64,000 bases of DNA from Streptomyces sp. CGMCC 4.7035 (lineage in GTDB: Bacteria > Actinomycetota > Actinomycetes > Streptomycetales > Streptomycetaceae), in the NCBI RefSeq assembly GCF_031583065.1, contig NZ_CP134053.1:2976001-3040000 (forward strand). The letters are read 5' to 3'. The notes under the pieces are model-generated. The model was not told where the DNA came from, made no database searches, and saw only the letters and a list, made by a program, of their open reading frames with translations. Each line of letters begins with the position of its first letter. Within the stretch, counting starts at the first letter, position 1. Of this stretch, positions 50,722 through 58,875 are shown in pieces. Made by a program: the position numbers and the translations under genes.

Positions 50722-51291
50722 GTGCCTGAGACCGCCGCATACCTCGCCGAAGGCCCCCGCGTGGGCATACGCCACTTCACGCGCGACGACGGTGCCGAGT
50801 TCACCGCCCGGGCGCGGGAGAGCAAGGACCTGCACCATCCGTGGTTGTTCCCGCCGGACACCGCGCAGGCGTACGCCGCCTACGCGGGGCGGCTCAACGA
50901 GGACCCGACGAGGGCGGGATTCCTGGTGTGCGAGAAGGACAGCGGGGCCATCGCCGGGTTCATCAACATCAACAACATCGTCAAGGGCGGCTTCCTGTGC
51001 GGCGCCCTCGGCTACGGCGTCTTCGCGCACGCCGCCGGGCGGGGGCTGATGTCCGAGGCCCTCGACCTCGTGGTGCGGTACGCCTTCGGGCCGATGGGAC
51101 TGCACCGGCTGGAGATCAACGCGCAGCCCGGCAACGTCGCCTCGATCGCCCTCGCCCGGCGCTGCGGCTTCCGCCTGGAGGGATTCTCCCCGGACATGAT
51201 CTACATCGACGGGGCCTGGCGGGACCACGAACGCTGGGCGATCACGGCCGAAATGGTCTCTCCCCAGGGGGCGGCGCGCGGCCGAGGATGA
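50722..51291 (+). CDS. GNAT-family N-acetyltransferase (RimJ-like)
   Basis: A 189-residue acetyltransferase. RVGIRHFTRDDGAEF begins the fold, acetyl-CoA binding is in LGYGVFAHAAGRGLMSEALD, and LHRLEINAQPGNVASIALARRCGF is the characteristic RimJ/RimL-type end. It should acetylate a protein N-terminus or a small amine. GTG start without RBS; a TACGGT -10 six bases ahead suggests a leaderless mRNA. Sits between the LD-carboxypeptidase and the broken arginase gene. Confidence 0.85.
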   Translation: MPETAAYLAEGPRVGIRHFTRDDGAEFTARARESKDLHHPWLFPPDTAQAYAAYAGRLNEDPTRAGFLVCEKDSGAIAGFININNIVKGGFLCGALGYGVFAHAAGRGLMSEALDLVVRYAFGPMGLHRLEINAQPGNVASIALARRCGFRLEGFSPDMIYIDGAWRDHERWAITAEMVSPQGAARGRG

Positions 51292-51296
51292 TCCTC

Positions 51297-51723
51297 ATGC
51301 GCACCGTCGTCGTCCTGGACGCCCCCTCCAACCTCGGCCTTCGGCCGCCTGCCCCCGGGAGCGGGCCCCGGCTGCTATCGAACACTTGTCCAGTGCTCCA
51401 TCCTTCAGGATGGAGGTGAAGGGCATTCTTGCCTCAGCGACCCCTGCCGCCCGTAAGGGTGGTCTGACAAGGTCTCCACACCGCAACTCCAGGGGTTCTG
51501 GGTGCACCTGGACGCCGACGTCCTCGATCCGTCCATGATGCCCGCCGTCGACAGCCCCGACCCCGACGGACTCCTGCCCGACGAACTCGTCGCGCTGCTG
51601 GGGCCGTTGCTGGCCTCCCCGCACTGCGTCGGCCTCAACGGCACCATCTACGACCCCGATCCGGACCCGGAGGGCACGGCCGGGAAGCTCCTCGCGGACG
51701 TCGTCGTGTCCGCCTTTGCGTAA
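51297..51723 (+). pseudogene. Arginase-family gene with its central part deleted and replaced
   Basis: The start MRTVVVLDAPSNLGLRPPAPG (51297 onward) and the end LQGFWVHLDADVLDP ... LLADVVVSAFA are both standard arginase/agmatinase-family sequence in one gene-like order, but only about 140 codons separate them instead of nearly 280. The N-terminal piece is also frameshifted just after PPAPG. The central metal motif (DAHxD) is absent; only the DADvlDP motif remains. About 100 bp of unrelated sequence (51385-51485) with two hairpins occupies the gap. The C-terminal 73 residues have an in-frame GTG (51502) but would not make an active enzyme. Confidence 0.85.
51396..51462 (+). mobile_element. 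IS200/IS605-like end remnant (two hairpins)
   Basis: CTCCATCC-TTCA-GGATGGAG (51396-51415, perfect 8-bp stem) and CCGCCC-GTAA-GGGTGG (51447-51462, with one G-T pair) are tetraloop hairpins typical of the subterminal ends of IS200/IS605 and TnpB elements. They lie exactly where the arginase gene loses homology. No transposase gene remains here. Confidence 0.4.
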
Positions 51724-51778
51724 TCCTGACCGGCACAACCCCTGGTCGACTCGTCGAACGCCGGGTTCCATGGTGATC

Positions 51779-53743
51779 GTGACGACCATCCGACGGGACG
51801 CAATGACGCTGCCCGCCGCGGCGCTCGGGCCGGACAACCCGCTGCCCCCGCTACGGCCCCTCGACGAGGTGCACCGCATCGACGACCGGGACAAGGAGGA
51901 CCTGCCGCGCGACATGGCCCGGCAGGTCGGCCACGCACCGCTGCGCAGCCTGCTGCCCGTGCGCGTCCGGGACGGCTACGGCAGAACGCGTCGACCCCGG
52001 CACATCGACACCCTGGTGATCGAGAACGACCGGCTGCGCGCCACCGTCCTGCCCGGCCTCGGCGGACGGATCGCGTCGCTGTTCCACAAGCCGACCGGCC
52101 GCGAACTCCTCTACCGCAACCCGGTGTTCCAGCCCGCCTGCTTCGCGCTCAACGGCGCCTGGTTCTCCGGCGGCATCGAGTGGAACATCGGCGCCACGGG
52201 CCACACCACCCTCTCCTGCTCGCCCCTGCACGCGGCCCGCGTCACCGCACCCGACGGCGGGGAGATGCTGCGCCTGTGGGAGTGGGAGCGCCTGCGCGAC
52301 CTGCCCTTCCAGGTCGACCTGTGGCTGCCGGAGGGCTCCGACTTCCTGTACGTCGGCGTCCGTGTCCGCAATCCGCACGAGAAGCCCGCGCCGGTGTACT
52401 GGTGGTCCAACATCGCGGTGCCGGAGCAGTGCCGGGTGCTCGCCCCGGCCGAGGAGGCATGGCACTTCGGCTACGAGCGTCGGCTGCGGAGGGTGCCGGT
52501 ACCGGTGTACGACGACGTGGACCGCACGTACCCCCGGAACAGCACCCACCCCGCCGACTACTTCTACGAGGTGCCCGACGGACGGCGCCGCTGGATCGCC
52601 GCGCTCGGCGAGGACGGCCACGGGCTGGTGCAGACGTCGACGGACGTGCTGCGCGGGCGGAAGCTGTTCGTCTGGGGTACCGGGGCCGGCGGACGCCGCT
52701 GGCAGGAGTGGCTCACCGAACCGGGCACCGGCGGCTACTGCGAGATCCAGGCCGGACTCGCCCGCACCCAGCTGGAACACGTACGGCTCGACGCCGGCAG
52801 CGAGGTGTCGTGGCTGGAGGCGTACGGCCCGTTGAGCGCGGACCGCGAGGGGGAGTGGGGCACCGTCGTACGAGGGGCCGAGGCGCGGCTCGCAGCCGCC
52901 CTGCCGCGCGCCGACGTGGACGCCGCGTACGAGGCGTGGCTGCCGCACGCCGACACCGAACCCGGTGAGGTGCTCTCCGTGGGCTCCGGCTGGGGCGCGC
53001 TGGAAGTGCTGCGCACCGGGGACAAGCTGCCGGGCACGCCGTTCGCGGAGTCCACGCTCGGCGACGCGCAGGCGCCGTGGCGGGAGCTGCTGCGGTCCGG
53101 TTCCTTCCCCGAGCCGCGGAAGGCCGGGCCACCGGGGGAGACGCTCGTGGCTCCGCACTGGCGGGACATGCTGGAGACCGCGCCCGCACGCCCGCTGACG
53201 GAATATCACCTCGGCGTGGCCCAGTGGCACGCCGGCGACCGGGCGCAGGCGGTGCGCAGTTGGGAGCGTGCCCTGCAACTCGCGCCGTCCCTGTGGCCGT
53301 TGCTGCGTTGCCTCGCGGTGGCCGACCAGGAGGCCGGCCATCGCGAGCGCGCCGCCGACCGGTATGCCGAGGCCTTCGACGACCTGTGCCACGAGCGGCG
53401 CGACGACGGGGAGACCTGGACGGCCGTCACGGCGGCGCTGGGCCGCGAGGCCATCGAGGCGCTGCTGGTGGTGGGCCGTGCCGGGGACGCGCGCGCCGTG
53501 TGGAGTCTTCTGCACCCCGCGACGCGCCGACGCGGCCGCTTCCGGCTGACCGAGGCCCGGCTCCTGCTCGCCGAGGGGGACCGGGAGGCGGCGCGGGCCG
53601 TCTTCGACGCGGGCTTCGAGGTCGCGGACCTGAGGGAGGGCGCGGAGTCGATCGGCGAGCTGTGGTCCCGGCTCACGGACGACCCGCTGCCGGCGCGGTA
53701 CGACTTCCGGATGCGGCCCGGGGACGACGGTCGGCCGGGGTGA
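51779..53743 (+). CDS. DUF5107 / TPR protein
   Basis: A 654-residue protein. N-terminal two thirds (about 30-480) are a DUF5107-like galactose mutarotase-type beta-sandwich (NDRLRATVLPGLGGRIASLFH, SGGIEWNIGATGH, NPHEKPAPVYWWSNIAVPE, FVWGTG). The C-terminal third (about 490-650) contains TPR-like helices (YHLGVAQWHAGDRAQAVRSWERAL, LLAEGDREAARAVFDAGF). Function is not established; these proteins co-occur with carbohydrate metabolism. Start: GTG 51779 is chosen because VTTIRRD is the conserved opening; ATG 51770 is an alternative without RBS. Confidence 0.78.
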   Translation: MTTIRRDAMTLPAAALGPDNPLPPLRPLDEVHRIDDRDKEDLPRDMARQVGHAPLRSLLPVRVRDGYGRTRRPRHIDTLVIENDRLRATVLPGLGGRIASLFHKPTGRELLYRNPVFQPACFALNGAWFSGGIEWNIGATGHTTLSCSPLHAARVTAPDGGEMLRLWEWERLRDLPFQVDLWLPEGSDFLYVGVRVRNPHEKPAPVYWWSNIAVPEQCRVLAPAEEAWHFGYERRLRRVPVPVYDDVDRTYPRNSTHPADYFYEVPDGRRRWIAALGEDGHGLVQTSTDVLRGRKLFVWGTGAGGRRWQEWLTEPGTGGYCEIQAGLARTQLEHVRLDAGSEVSWLEAYGPLSADREGEWGTVVRGAEARLAAALPRADVDAAYEAWLPHADTEPGEVLSVGSGWGALEVLRTGDKLPGTPFAESTLGDAQAPWRELLRSGSFPEPRKAGPPGETLVAPHWRDMLETAPARPLTEYHLGVAQWHAGDRAQAVRSWERALQLAPSLWPLLRCLAVADQEAGHRERAADRYAEAFDDLCHERRDDGETWTAVTAALGREAIEALLVVGRAGDARAVWSLLHPATRRRGRFRLTEARLLLAEGDREAARAVFDAGFEVADLREGAESIGELWSRLTDDPLPARYDFRMRPGDDGRPG

Positions 53744-53862
53744 GGCCGACGCGGCCGTTCCCGGCCGTCGAGCTCCGCCCGGCCTGCGACACCGTACAGG
53801 CTCATGTGTTTCCTCTGGGATCCGTAGTGATGCGTCATTCATCGGTGTCATTCCGTGTGTCC

Positions 53863-53880
53863 GGTACCGGTATCGGTGCC
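53863..53880 (+). repeat. Hairpin in the left flank of the TnpB gene
   Basis: GGTACCG-GTAT-CGGTGCC, a 7-bp stem with one T-G pair, about 90 bases before the TnpB start. It could be the left-end subterminal hairpin of the element. The remaining 53744-53970 gap holds no gene. Confidence 0.35.
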
Positions 53881-53970
53881 GTATGAGAGTGCGAGGACCG
53901 AATGCGTGACCTTTCTCAGGGCGTGTCGTTGATCGGATGACAGCACCACGGACGGGAAAGGGGGGAACCG

Positions 53971-55953
53971 GTGAGCCGGAAGCTGCCGCTCGGCGAGGGT
54001 GAGACGGCCCGCACCGCCTGTGCCCGTGGCCTGCTGCGGGCGGGTGTGGTGGAGCAGACGGGCGAGGTACTGTCGGCCGCTGTTCTGGCGGAGCGGGTGG
54101 ACTGGGCGGCCGCTCTGGTGTCCGGCATGGCCGCCTCGCTGCTCGCCGCGCACTGGAATGCCGCCGACGTGGACGCACTCGCCTCCGGCGAGGATACAAA
54201 GGGCCGGGCGTTGCCGTCGAACGCGTGGATGGCACTGCGGCGTCTGGGCTGGAGTGCCGCGCCGCCGGAGGGCATCCGGGTCAATGACCGGATCGTGCGC
54301 ATGGCCCAGGAACAGGCCGGGCGCACCCTGCGGTCGGCGAAGTGGCGGGCCGATCTGACCGCCGGAATCCTGGCGACCTGGCCCACCGATCCCGCCAAGC
54401 GCACCCCGCAGGAATGGGACGCCGTCCGCGAGGTCATCCCCGACGGGCGGCACCTTCCGTCCAGCGTGATCAGGTCGCGCACCCGGCAGGTCGCCGCCTT
54501 CCAACGCACCAACGGCCGGTTGCCGGCCGACGTGTTCGAACTGGAGAGAGCACCCAACGTCGCGCGGATGATGCTGCTGTCGGCCTGTGACGGCCAGCAG
54601 GCCACCATCGCCCGCTGTGACGATCCGGGCCGGGCGCTGCTGCGGCTGCAATTGCCCACTCGCCCCGACCCGCGCTCCTACCGGGACTGGACGTGGGTGG
54701 CCTGCCCCATCACACTGCCCCCGACCGTCCCGCCCGGCGCGGTGCTGCACCTGCCCACCCTCTGCGTCCACCAGGGCAGGGTGCGGGCCGATCTCGCCTA
54801 CACGCACCCCGTGCTCGCGGCCCGGCGCGCCGGGCACACCGTGGCGCTCGGCGTGGACTGGGGACTGAACACGCTGCTCAGCGCGGGCGCCATCCGGCTG
54901 CACGGCAACGGGACGATCACCGCGCTCGGGGCCGGTGCTCAGTTCCGTGCTGCTGGTGTGCTGGCCAAACAGCACCGGCTGCGCCGCGCGTGCGAGTACC
55001 TGCACGCCAAGGCCGACCACTACCACCGGCTCATCGGCAACACCGACAGCCATCGCCTGACCAGCAGGCACGCTGTCCTGGCCGAGGAGATCCGGCACGT
55101 GTCGGATCGGCGCTCGAACCTCAACGACGCGCTCGCCTGGTCCGCCGCCCGTTGGACGGTCGACCAGGCCATCACCGCCCGTGCGAGCGTGATCTACGTC
55201 GAGGACCTCCGCTCGCTGGAGGCCCGGGGCATGGGCCGCACCCTGAACAGCCGCCTGTCCCAGCAGGTGCGCGGACAGATCGTGGAACGGATGCGGCACC
55301 TGGCCGCCGAAGCGGGCATCGCCGTGGTCACCGTCCCGGCCCGGGGCACCTCCCGGCACTGCCCCCGCTGTCTCGTCCCGCTGCGCCACCGCAAGGCCCC
55401 CGACCGGCCCACCACACCCGGCTGGAAATGGGCCATCTGCCCGAACCCGGACTGCGGCTGGCGGGGCGGCGACCGCGACACCGGGGCATGGCAGCGCATC
55501 GCCGCACGCGGCCTGACCCACCAGACCAGGACCGCCCGCGACCGCGCCACCGGTGTGATGACCATCCGCAGCGTGGTCGACAAGCTTGAAGCCACCGCCA
55601 TGGTCGCACCGGCCACCACACAGACCCGCCGGGACCGGTCCAAGACCGGACCCACCCGGCGCAGCACCACACGCCCCGCGCCCAGGCGACGCAGGGCACC
55701 CTCCCCCACCGGCCCCTCGGGTCCGGCGGGCCAGCGTCCGGAGGGACACGCACCACCGGGCCGGATGATGAGGCTGCCCCGCGCAGCCCACCGGCACCAG
55801 GGCGTGACGACGATCAGCACACCCACCACCCGCCGACACCGGCCGAGAGGGGCGGCACTGGGCGCGGGTTTCCACCTGCACGCCCACGCAACCCCACCCA
55901 GGTGGACACAACCCGTGCCAGACACTACGTCTTGTCTTGCACAGGTCGCTTAG
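53971..55953 (+). CDS. tnpB: Large TnpB-family RuvC nuclease (solitary, no TnpA)
   Basis: A 660-residue RNA-guided-nuclease-type protein of the TnpB/Cas12 lineage. RuvC-I is LGVDWGLNTLL (Asp296), RuvC-II VIYVEDLRSLE (Glu411), a zinc ribbon uses Cys464/467 (CPRC) and Cys490/495 (CPNPDC), and RuvC-III is GGDRDTGAWQRIAARG (Asp501/503). All acidic residues are kept, so it may be active; DRDTGA replaces the usual DRDxNA. Residues 1-290 hold the recognition/wedge part, larger than the ~400-residue typical TnpB would allow. Residues 540-660 are a Pro/Arg/Thr-rich tail ending in a conserved-looking RGAALGAGFHLHAHA that may reflect an overlapping guide RNA. GTG start after AAAGGGGGGAA. Sits between unrelated chromosomal genes; similar solitary copies are known in Streptomyces. 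Confidence 0.88.
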   Translation: MSRKLPLGEGETARTACARGLLRAGVVEQTGEVLSAAVLAERVDWAAALVSGMAASLLAAHWNAADVDALASGEDTKGRALPSNAWMALRRLGWSAAPPEGIRVNDRIVRMAQEQAGRTLRSAKWRADLTAGILATWPTDPAKRTPQEWDAVREVIPDGRHLPSSVIRSRTRQVAAFQRTNGRLPADVFELERAPNVARMMLLSACDGQQATIARCDDPGRALLRLQLPTRPDPRSYRDWTWVACPITLPPTVPPGAVLHLPTLCVHQGRVRADLAYTHPVLAARRAGHTVALGVDWGLNTLLSAGAIRLHGNGTITALGAGAQFRAAGVLAKQHRLRRACEYLHAKADHYHRLIGNTDSHRLTSRHAVLAEEIRHVSDRRSNLNDALAWSAARWTVDQAITARASVIYVEDLRSLEARGMGRTLNSRLSQQVRGQIVERMRHLAAEAGIAVVTVPARGTSRHCPRCLVPLRHRKAPDRPTTPGWKWAICPNPDCGWRGGDRDTGAWQRIAARGLTHQTRTARDRATGVMTIRSVVDKLEATAMVAPATTQTRRDRSKTGPTRRSTTRPAPRRRRAPSPTGPSGPAGQRPEGHAPPGRMMRLPRAAHRHQGVTTISTPTTRRHRPRGAALGAGFHLHAHATPPRWTQPVPDTTSCLAQVA

Positions 55954-55976
55954 CTGATCAGAGACGCTCCCAGAAT

Positions 55977-55988
55977 CTCCATATGGAG
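55977..55988 (+). ncRNA. Candidate end hairpin of the TnpB guide (omega) RNA
   Basis: CTCCATATGGAG, a 12-base palindrome 24 bases after the TnpB stop, resembles the terminal hairpin of omega RNAs that end at the right border of such elements. Its arms (CTCCAT/ATGGAG) match the ends of the hairpin stranded in the arginase pseudogene. The border itself is not defined. Confidence 0.35.
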
Positions 55989-56051
55989 GAGCCTAGTTGG
56001 GGCCGCCCGAGGAGGAGATCGTTTCGGACGGATCCCGGGCGCGCACGCGGC

Positions 56052-56076
56052 GTTACGCCCGCCGGGGCCCGGGTAC
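56052..56076 (+). promoter_or_regulatory. Sigma-B-like stress promoter before the holin-X gene
   Basis: GTTA at 56052-56055 and GGGTAC at 56071-56076 are 15 bases apart, close to the GNTT-N14-16-GGGTAC/T pattern of Streptomyces stress sigma factors. The ATG follows nine bases after the -10. Confidence 0.45.
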
Positions 56077-56085
56077 CCGGCGGGC

Positions 56086-56592
56086 ATGGACCGCATGGAT
56101 CATCTGGAACACCTGGACAAGCACCTGGTCGACGAGCTGGCGCAGGTGGCTCGTGAGGCCGTGCGCGACGAGCTGCGCGAGCAGACGCGCAAGCAGCGCC
56201 GCACCGCCGCGCTGTACGCCGCGTCCGGTGCCGTCGGCCTCTACGCGGGCGCCGCGCTGGCGCTCGCCCTCGGCCTGGCGCTGGCGCTCGGCCTGCCCGG
56301 CTGGGCCGCCGCACTGATCATGGCGGCGGTGCTGGGCGTGGCCGCCTATCTGCTGCGCGGCGCGGCACGCTCCGGCGCACACGCACACGCACACGCGCAT
56401 GCGCACGCGGGCGCGATGCCGGGCGCCGGGGGCCGTGTGATGGGCGGTACGGCGCCCGGGGCGCCGCCGAGCGGGCTCGGGCCGCCGTATCCGCCGACGC
56501 CGCCCACCGTGCCCGGGGCTCCCGGGCCAGGTGCGCCGGGATACGGGGGACCCGCACCCGATCCCGAGGCTCCGCACCACCGGGCCCGGTGA
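56086..56592 (+). CDS. Actinobacterial holin-X-like membrane protein with His-Ala and Pro/Gly tail
   Basis: A 168-residue protein. Residues 1-42 are a charged helix (HLVDELAQVAREAVRDELREQ), then two membrane segments (ASGAVGLYAGAALALALGLALAL and GWAAALIMAAVLGVAAYLL), a HAHAHAHAHA run and a Pro/Gly-rich tail. The helix-TM-TM layout matches the putative Actinobacterial Holin-X family; true holin activity is not shown and many of these are stress or envelope proteins. ATG 56086 fits the helix start. Stops four bases before the SDR start, so they are co-transcribed. Confidence 0.75.
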   Translation: MDRMDHLEHLDKHLVDELAQVAREAVRDELREQTRKQRRTAALYAASGAVGLYAGAALALALGLALALGLPGWAAALIMAAVLGVAAYLLRGAARSGAHAHAHAHAHAGAMPGAGGRVMGGTAPGAPPSGLGPPYPPTPPTVPGAPGPGAPGYGGPAPDPEAPHHRAR

Positions 56593-56595
56593 GCG

Positions 56596-57633
56596 ATGAC
56601 CAGGGCCTTGTCGGGAGCCCTGGCACGGCGCCGCAGGGCCGTCGTGGTGACCGGGGCCAGCGGCGGCGTGGGCCGGGCCACGGCCCTGGCCTTCGCCGCC
56701 CGCGGCGACCGGGTCGCCCTGCTCGCCCGGGGCCGCGAGGGCCTCGCCGCGGCGGCGGACGAGGTGCGCATCGCCGGGGGTGAGGCGCTCGTCGTCCCTG
56801 TCGACGTGGCGGACGCGAACGCCGTCGAGGACGCGGCCCAGCAGGTCGCCGACGCCTTCGGGCGCATCGACGTCTGGGTCAACAACGCGTTCGCAGGGGT
56901 CTTCGCGTCGTTCACGGACATCACTCCGGACGAGTTCCGCCGGGTCACCGAAGTGACGTACCTCGGCTGTGTGTTCGGCACGCGGGCCGCCCTGCGGCAC
57001 ATGCTGCCCGCGGACCACGGGACGATCGTCCAGGTCGGCTCCGCCCTCGCCTACCGGGGTATACCGCTGCAGTCGGCGTACTGCGGGGCCAAGCACGCCG
57101 TCCAGGGCTTCAACGAGTCGCTCAGGTGCGAGCTGCTGCACGAGGGAACGCGGGTGCGGACGACGATGGTGCAGCTGCCGGCGGTCAACACCCCGCAGTT
57201 CGACTGGGTGCTCAGCCGGCTGCCGGGGCGGGCGCGGCCGGTGGCGCCGGTCTACCAGCCGGAGGTGGCGGCCCGCGCGATCGTGCACGCGGCCGGGCAC
57301 CCGCGGCGCCGGGAGTACTGGGTGGGGGCGTCGACGGCGGCCACGCTGATCGCCAACGCCGTGGCTCCGGGCCTGCTGGACCGGTACCTCGCCCGTACGG
57401 CGTTCGACGCGCAGCAGGAGTCCGGGGAGCACGCCGCCGCGGGGAATCTGTGGAGCCCCGCGGACGGCCCGCATGGTCACGACTACGGGGCACACGGCCG
57501 CTTCGACGCGGAGTCCCTGCCGGGCAGCTCCGAGGAGTGGCTGTCCCGCAACCGGGGGAGGATAGGCGCGGGCCTGCTGGTCGGTCTGGTCGGTGGGGGC
57601 GCCGCGGTGAGCGGGCTCCGACGCCGTGGCTGA
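56596..57633 (+). CDS. Short-chain dehydrogenase/reductase with a C-terminal membrane anchor
   Basis: A 345-residue SDR. NAD(P) motif VVTGASGGVGRATAL, structural NNAFAG, and the catalytic YCGAKHAVQG (Tyr and Lys) with the serine in VQVGSALAY are all in place. Unlike classical ~250-residue SDRs it has a C-terminal extension ending in a membrane helix (GAGLLVGLVGGGAAVSGL) and RRRG, so it is probably membrane-tethered. Substrate unknown. It follows the holin-X-like gene by four bases. Confidence 0.87.
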   Translation: MTRALSGALARRRRAVVVTGASGGVGRATALAFAARGDRVALLARGREGLAAAADEVRIAGGEALVVPVDVADANAVEDAAQQVADAFGRIDVWVNNAFAGVFASFTDITPDEFRRVTEVTYLGCVFGTRAALRHMLPADHGTIVQVGSALAYRGIPLQSAYCGAKHAVQGFNESLRCELLHEGTRVRTTMVQLPAVNTPQFDWVLSRLPGRARPVAPVYQPEVAARAIVHAAGHPRRREYWVGASTAATLIANAVAPGLLDRYLARTAFDAQQESGEHAAAGNLWSPADGPHGHDYGAHGRFDAESLPGSSEEWLSRNRGRIGAGLLVGLVGGGAAVSGLRRRG

Positions 57634-57732
57634 GTGCCGACGGCTGAGCGTCGTCGCGGTGGCTGAGCGCCGTCGCGGTGGCGCGGCGGGCAGCAGTCGC
57701 GGCAGTCGCTGGATCTTGCTTGCGGATCTTGC

Positions 57733-58689
57733 TTACCGCTTCAGCCGCGGCAGCACCTTCGTACGGTAGAAGTCGAAGAAGCCCCGCTGGTCGGGGCCGA
57801 TCTGATTGACATAGACGCAGTCGAAGCCCGCGTCCACGAACGCGGTCAGCGCGGCCACGTGCTCGTCCACGTCGTCGCCGCACACGGTGTTCTCTCGCAC
57901 CATGTCCTCGGTGATCAGCGGCTCAAGCTGCTCGAAGTGCTTCGGGGAGGGCAGCACCTGACCCATTTCGCCGGGCAGCAGTTGGTTGGACCAGAGCCTG
58001 CGGACCGCACGGACGGCTTCGTCGCGGTCGGTCCCGTAGCAGACCTTCGTACCGCCGCTGACCGGCTTGGCGCCGCCCCCGCCCTTGCGGAACTGCGAGA
58101 CCATCGACTCGTCCGGCGTCATCGTGATGTACCCGTCGCCCACGCGGGCCGCGAGCGACGTCGCCGCGGGGCCGAAGCCGGAGATGTCGATCGCGACGGG
58201 CTGGTCGGGGACCGTGTACAGACGGGCGTTCTCGACCTTGTAGTGGGTGCCGTAGTGGCTCACCTCCTCGCCCGAGAACAGCCGGCGCATGACCAGGATC
58301 GCCTCCTCCAGCATTTCCAGGCGCACGTTCGTGGGCGGCCAGGCGTCCCCGAGGATGTGCTCGTTCAGCGCCTCGCCCGTGCCGACACCCAGCCGGAAGC
58401 GGCCGCCGGTCATCACCGCGCTCGTCGCGGCGGCCTGCGCCACCACCGCCGGATGGATCCGCACGGTCGGGCAGGTGACCGCGGTCTCGACCGGCAACGA
58501 CACCGCCTCCGAGAGCGCACCGAGCACCGACCACACGAACGGGCTCTGGCCCTGTGCGTCGTTCCACGGGTGATAGTGGTCCGAGATCCACAGCAGCTGG
58601 AATCCGGCCTGCTCGGCCATCCTCGCCTGCTCGATCAGATCCGCCGGTGCGAACTCCTCGCACGACAGGAAGTAGCCGTACTCGGTCAT
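57733..58689 (-). CDS. F420-dependent LLM-class oxidoreductase
   Basis: A 318-residue luciferase-like TIM-barrel oxidoreductase of the F420-dependent glucose-6-phosphate dehydrogenase group. FQLLWISDHYHPWNDAQGQ, RFRLGVGTGEALNEHILG and the long-loop GDGYITMTPDE are typical of this type; the latter two bind the coenzyme. Would transfer hydride from an alcohol or aldehyde to F420. The ATG at 58689 has GGAGG seven bases ahead. Divergent from the FAD-dependent gene at 58876. Substrate not assigned. Confidence 0.87.
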   Translation of the reverse strand: MTEYGYFLSCEEFAPADLIEQARMAEQAGFQLLWISDHYHPWNDAQGQSPFVWSVLGALSEAVSLPVETAVTCPTVRIHPAVVAQAAATSAVMTGGRFRLGVGTGEALNEHILGDAWPPTNVRLEMLEEAILVMRRLFSGEEVSHYGTHYKVENARLYTVPDQPVAIDISGFGPAATSLAARVGDGYITMTPDESMVSQFRKGGGGAKPVSGGTKVCYGTDRDEAVRAVRRLWSNQLLPGEMGQVLPSPKHFEQLEPLITEDMVRENTVCGDDVDEHVAALTAFVDAGFDCVYVNQIGPDQRGFFDFYRTKVLPRLKR

Positions 58690-58875
58690 GGGGGAACCTC
58701 CGGGACGGGGCGTACCGCGTCGGTCCCCGGCCGGGTATCCGTGCGACCGCGGCGCGAAACGCCCGGCGCGACGGCGTTTGGGCGCCCCGGCCAGGGGGAC
58801 GCGGAAGGTCCCGGACGGGTGGCATTCGTGCGCCCGCCGGACAGACTCGGTACGCGACCACGCCGGAGGCGAAGA

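Noticed and set aside
51502..51723. A 73-residue short gene starting at GTG
   Set aside because: It is the C-terminus of the broken arginase gene and lacks most metal ligands; no RBS precedes it.
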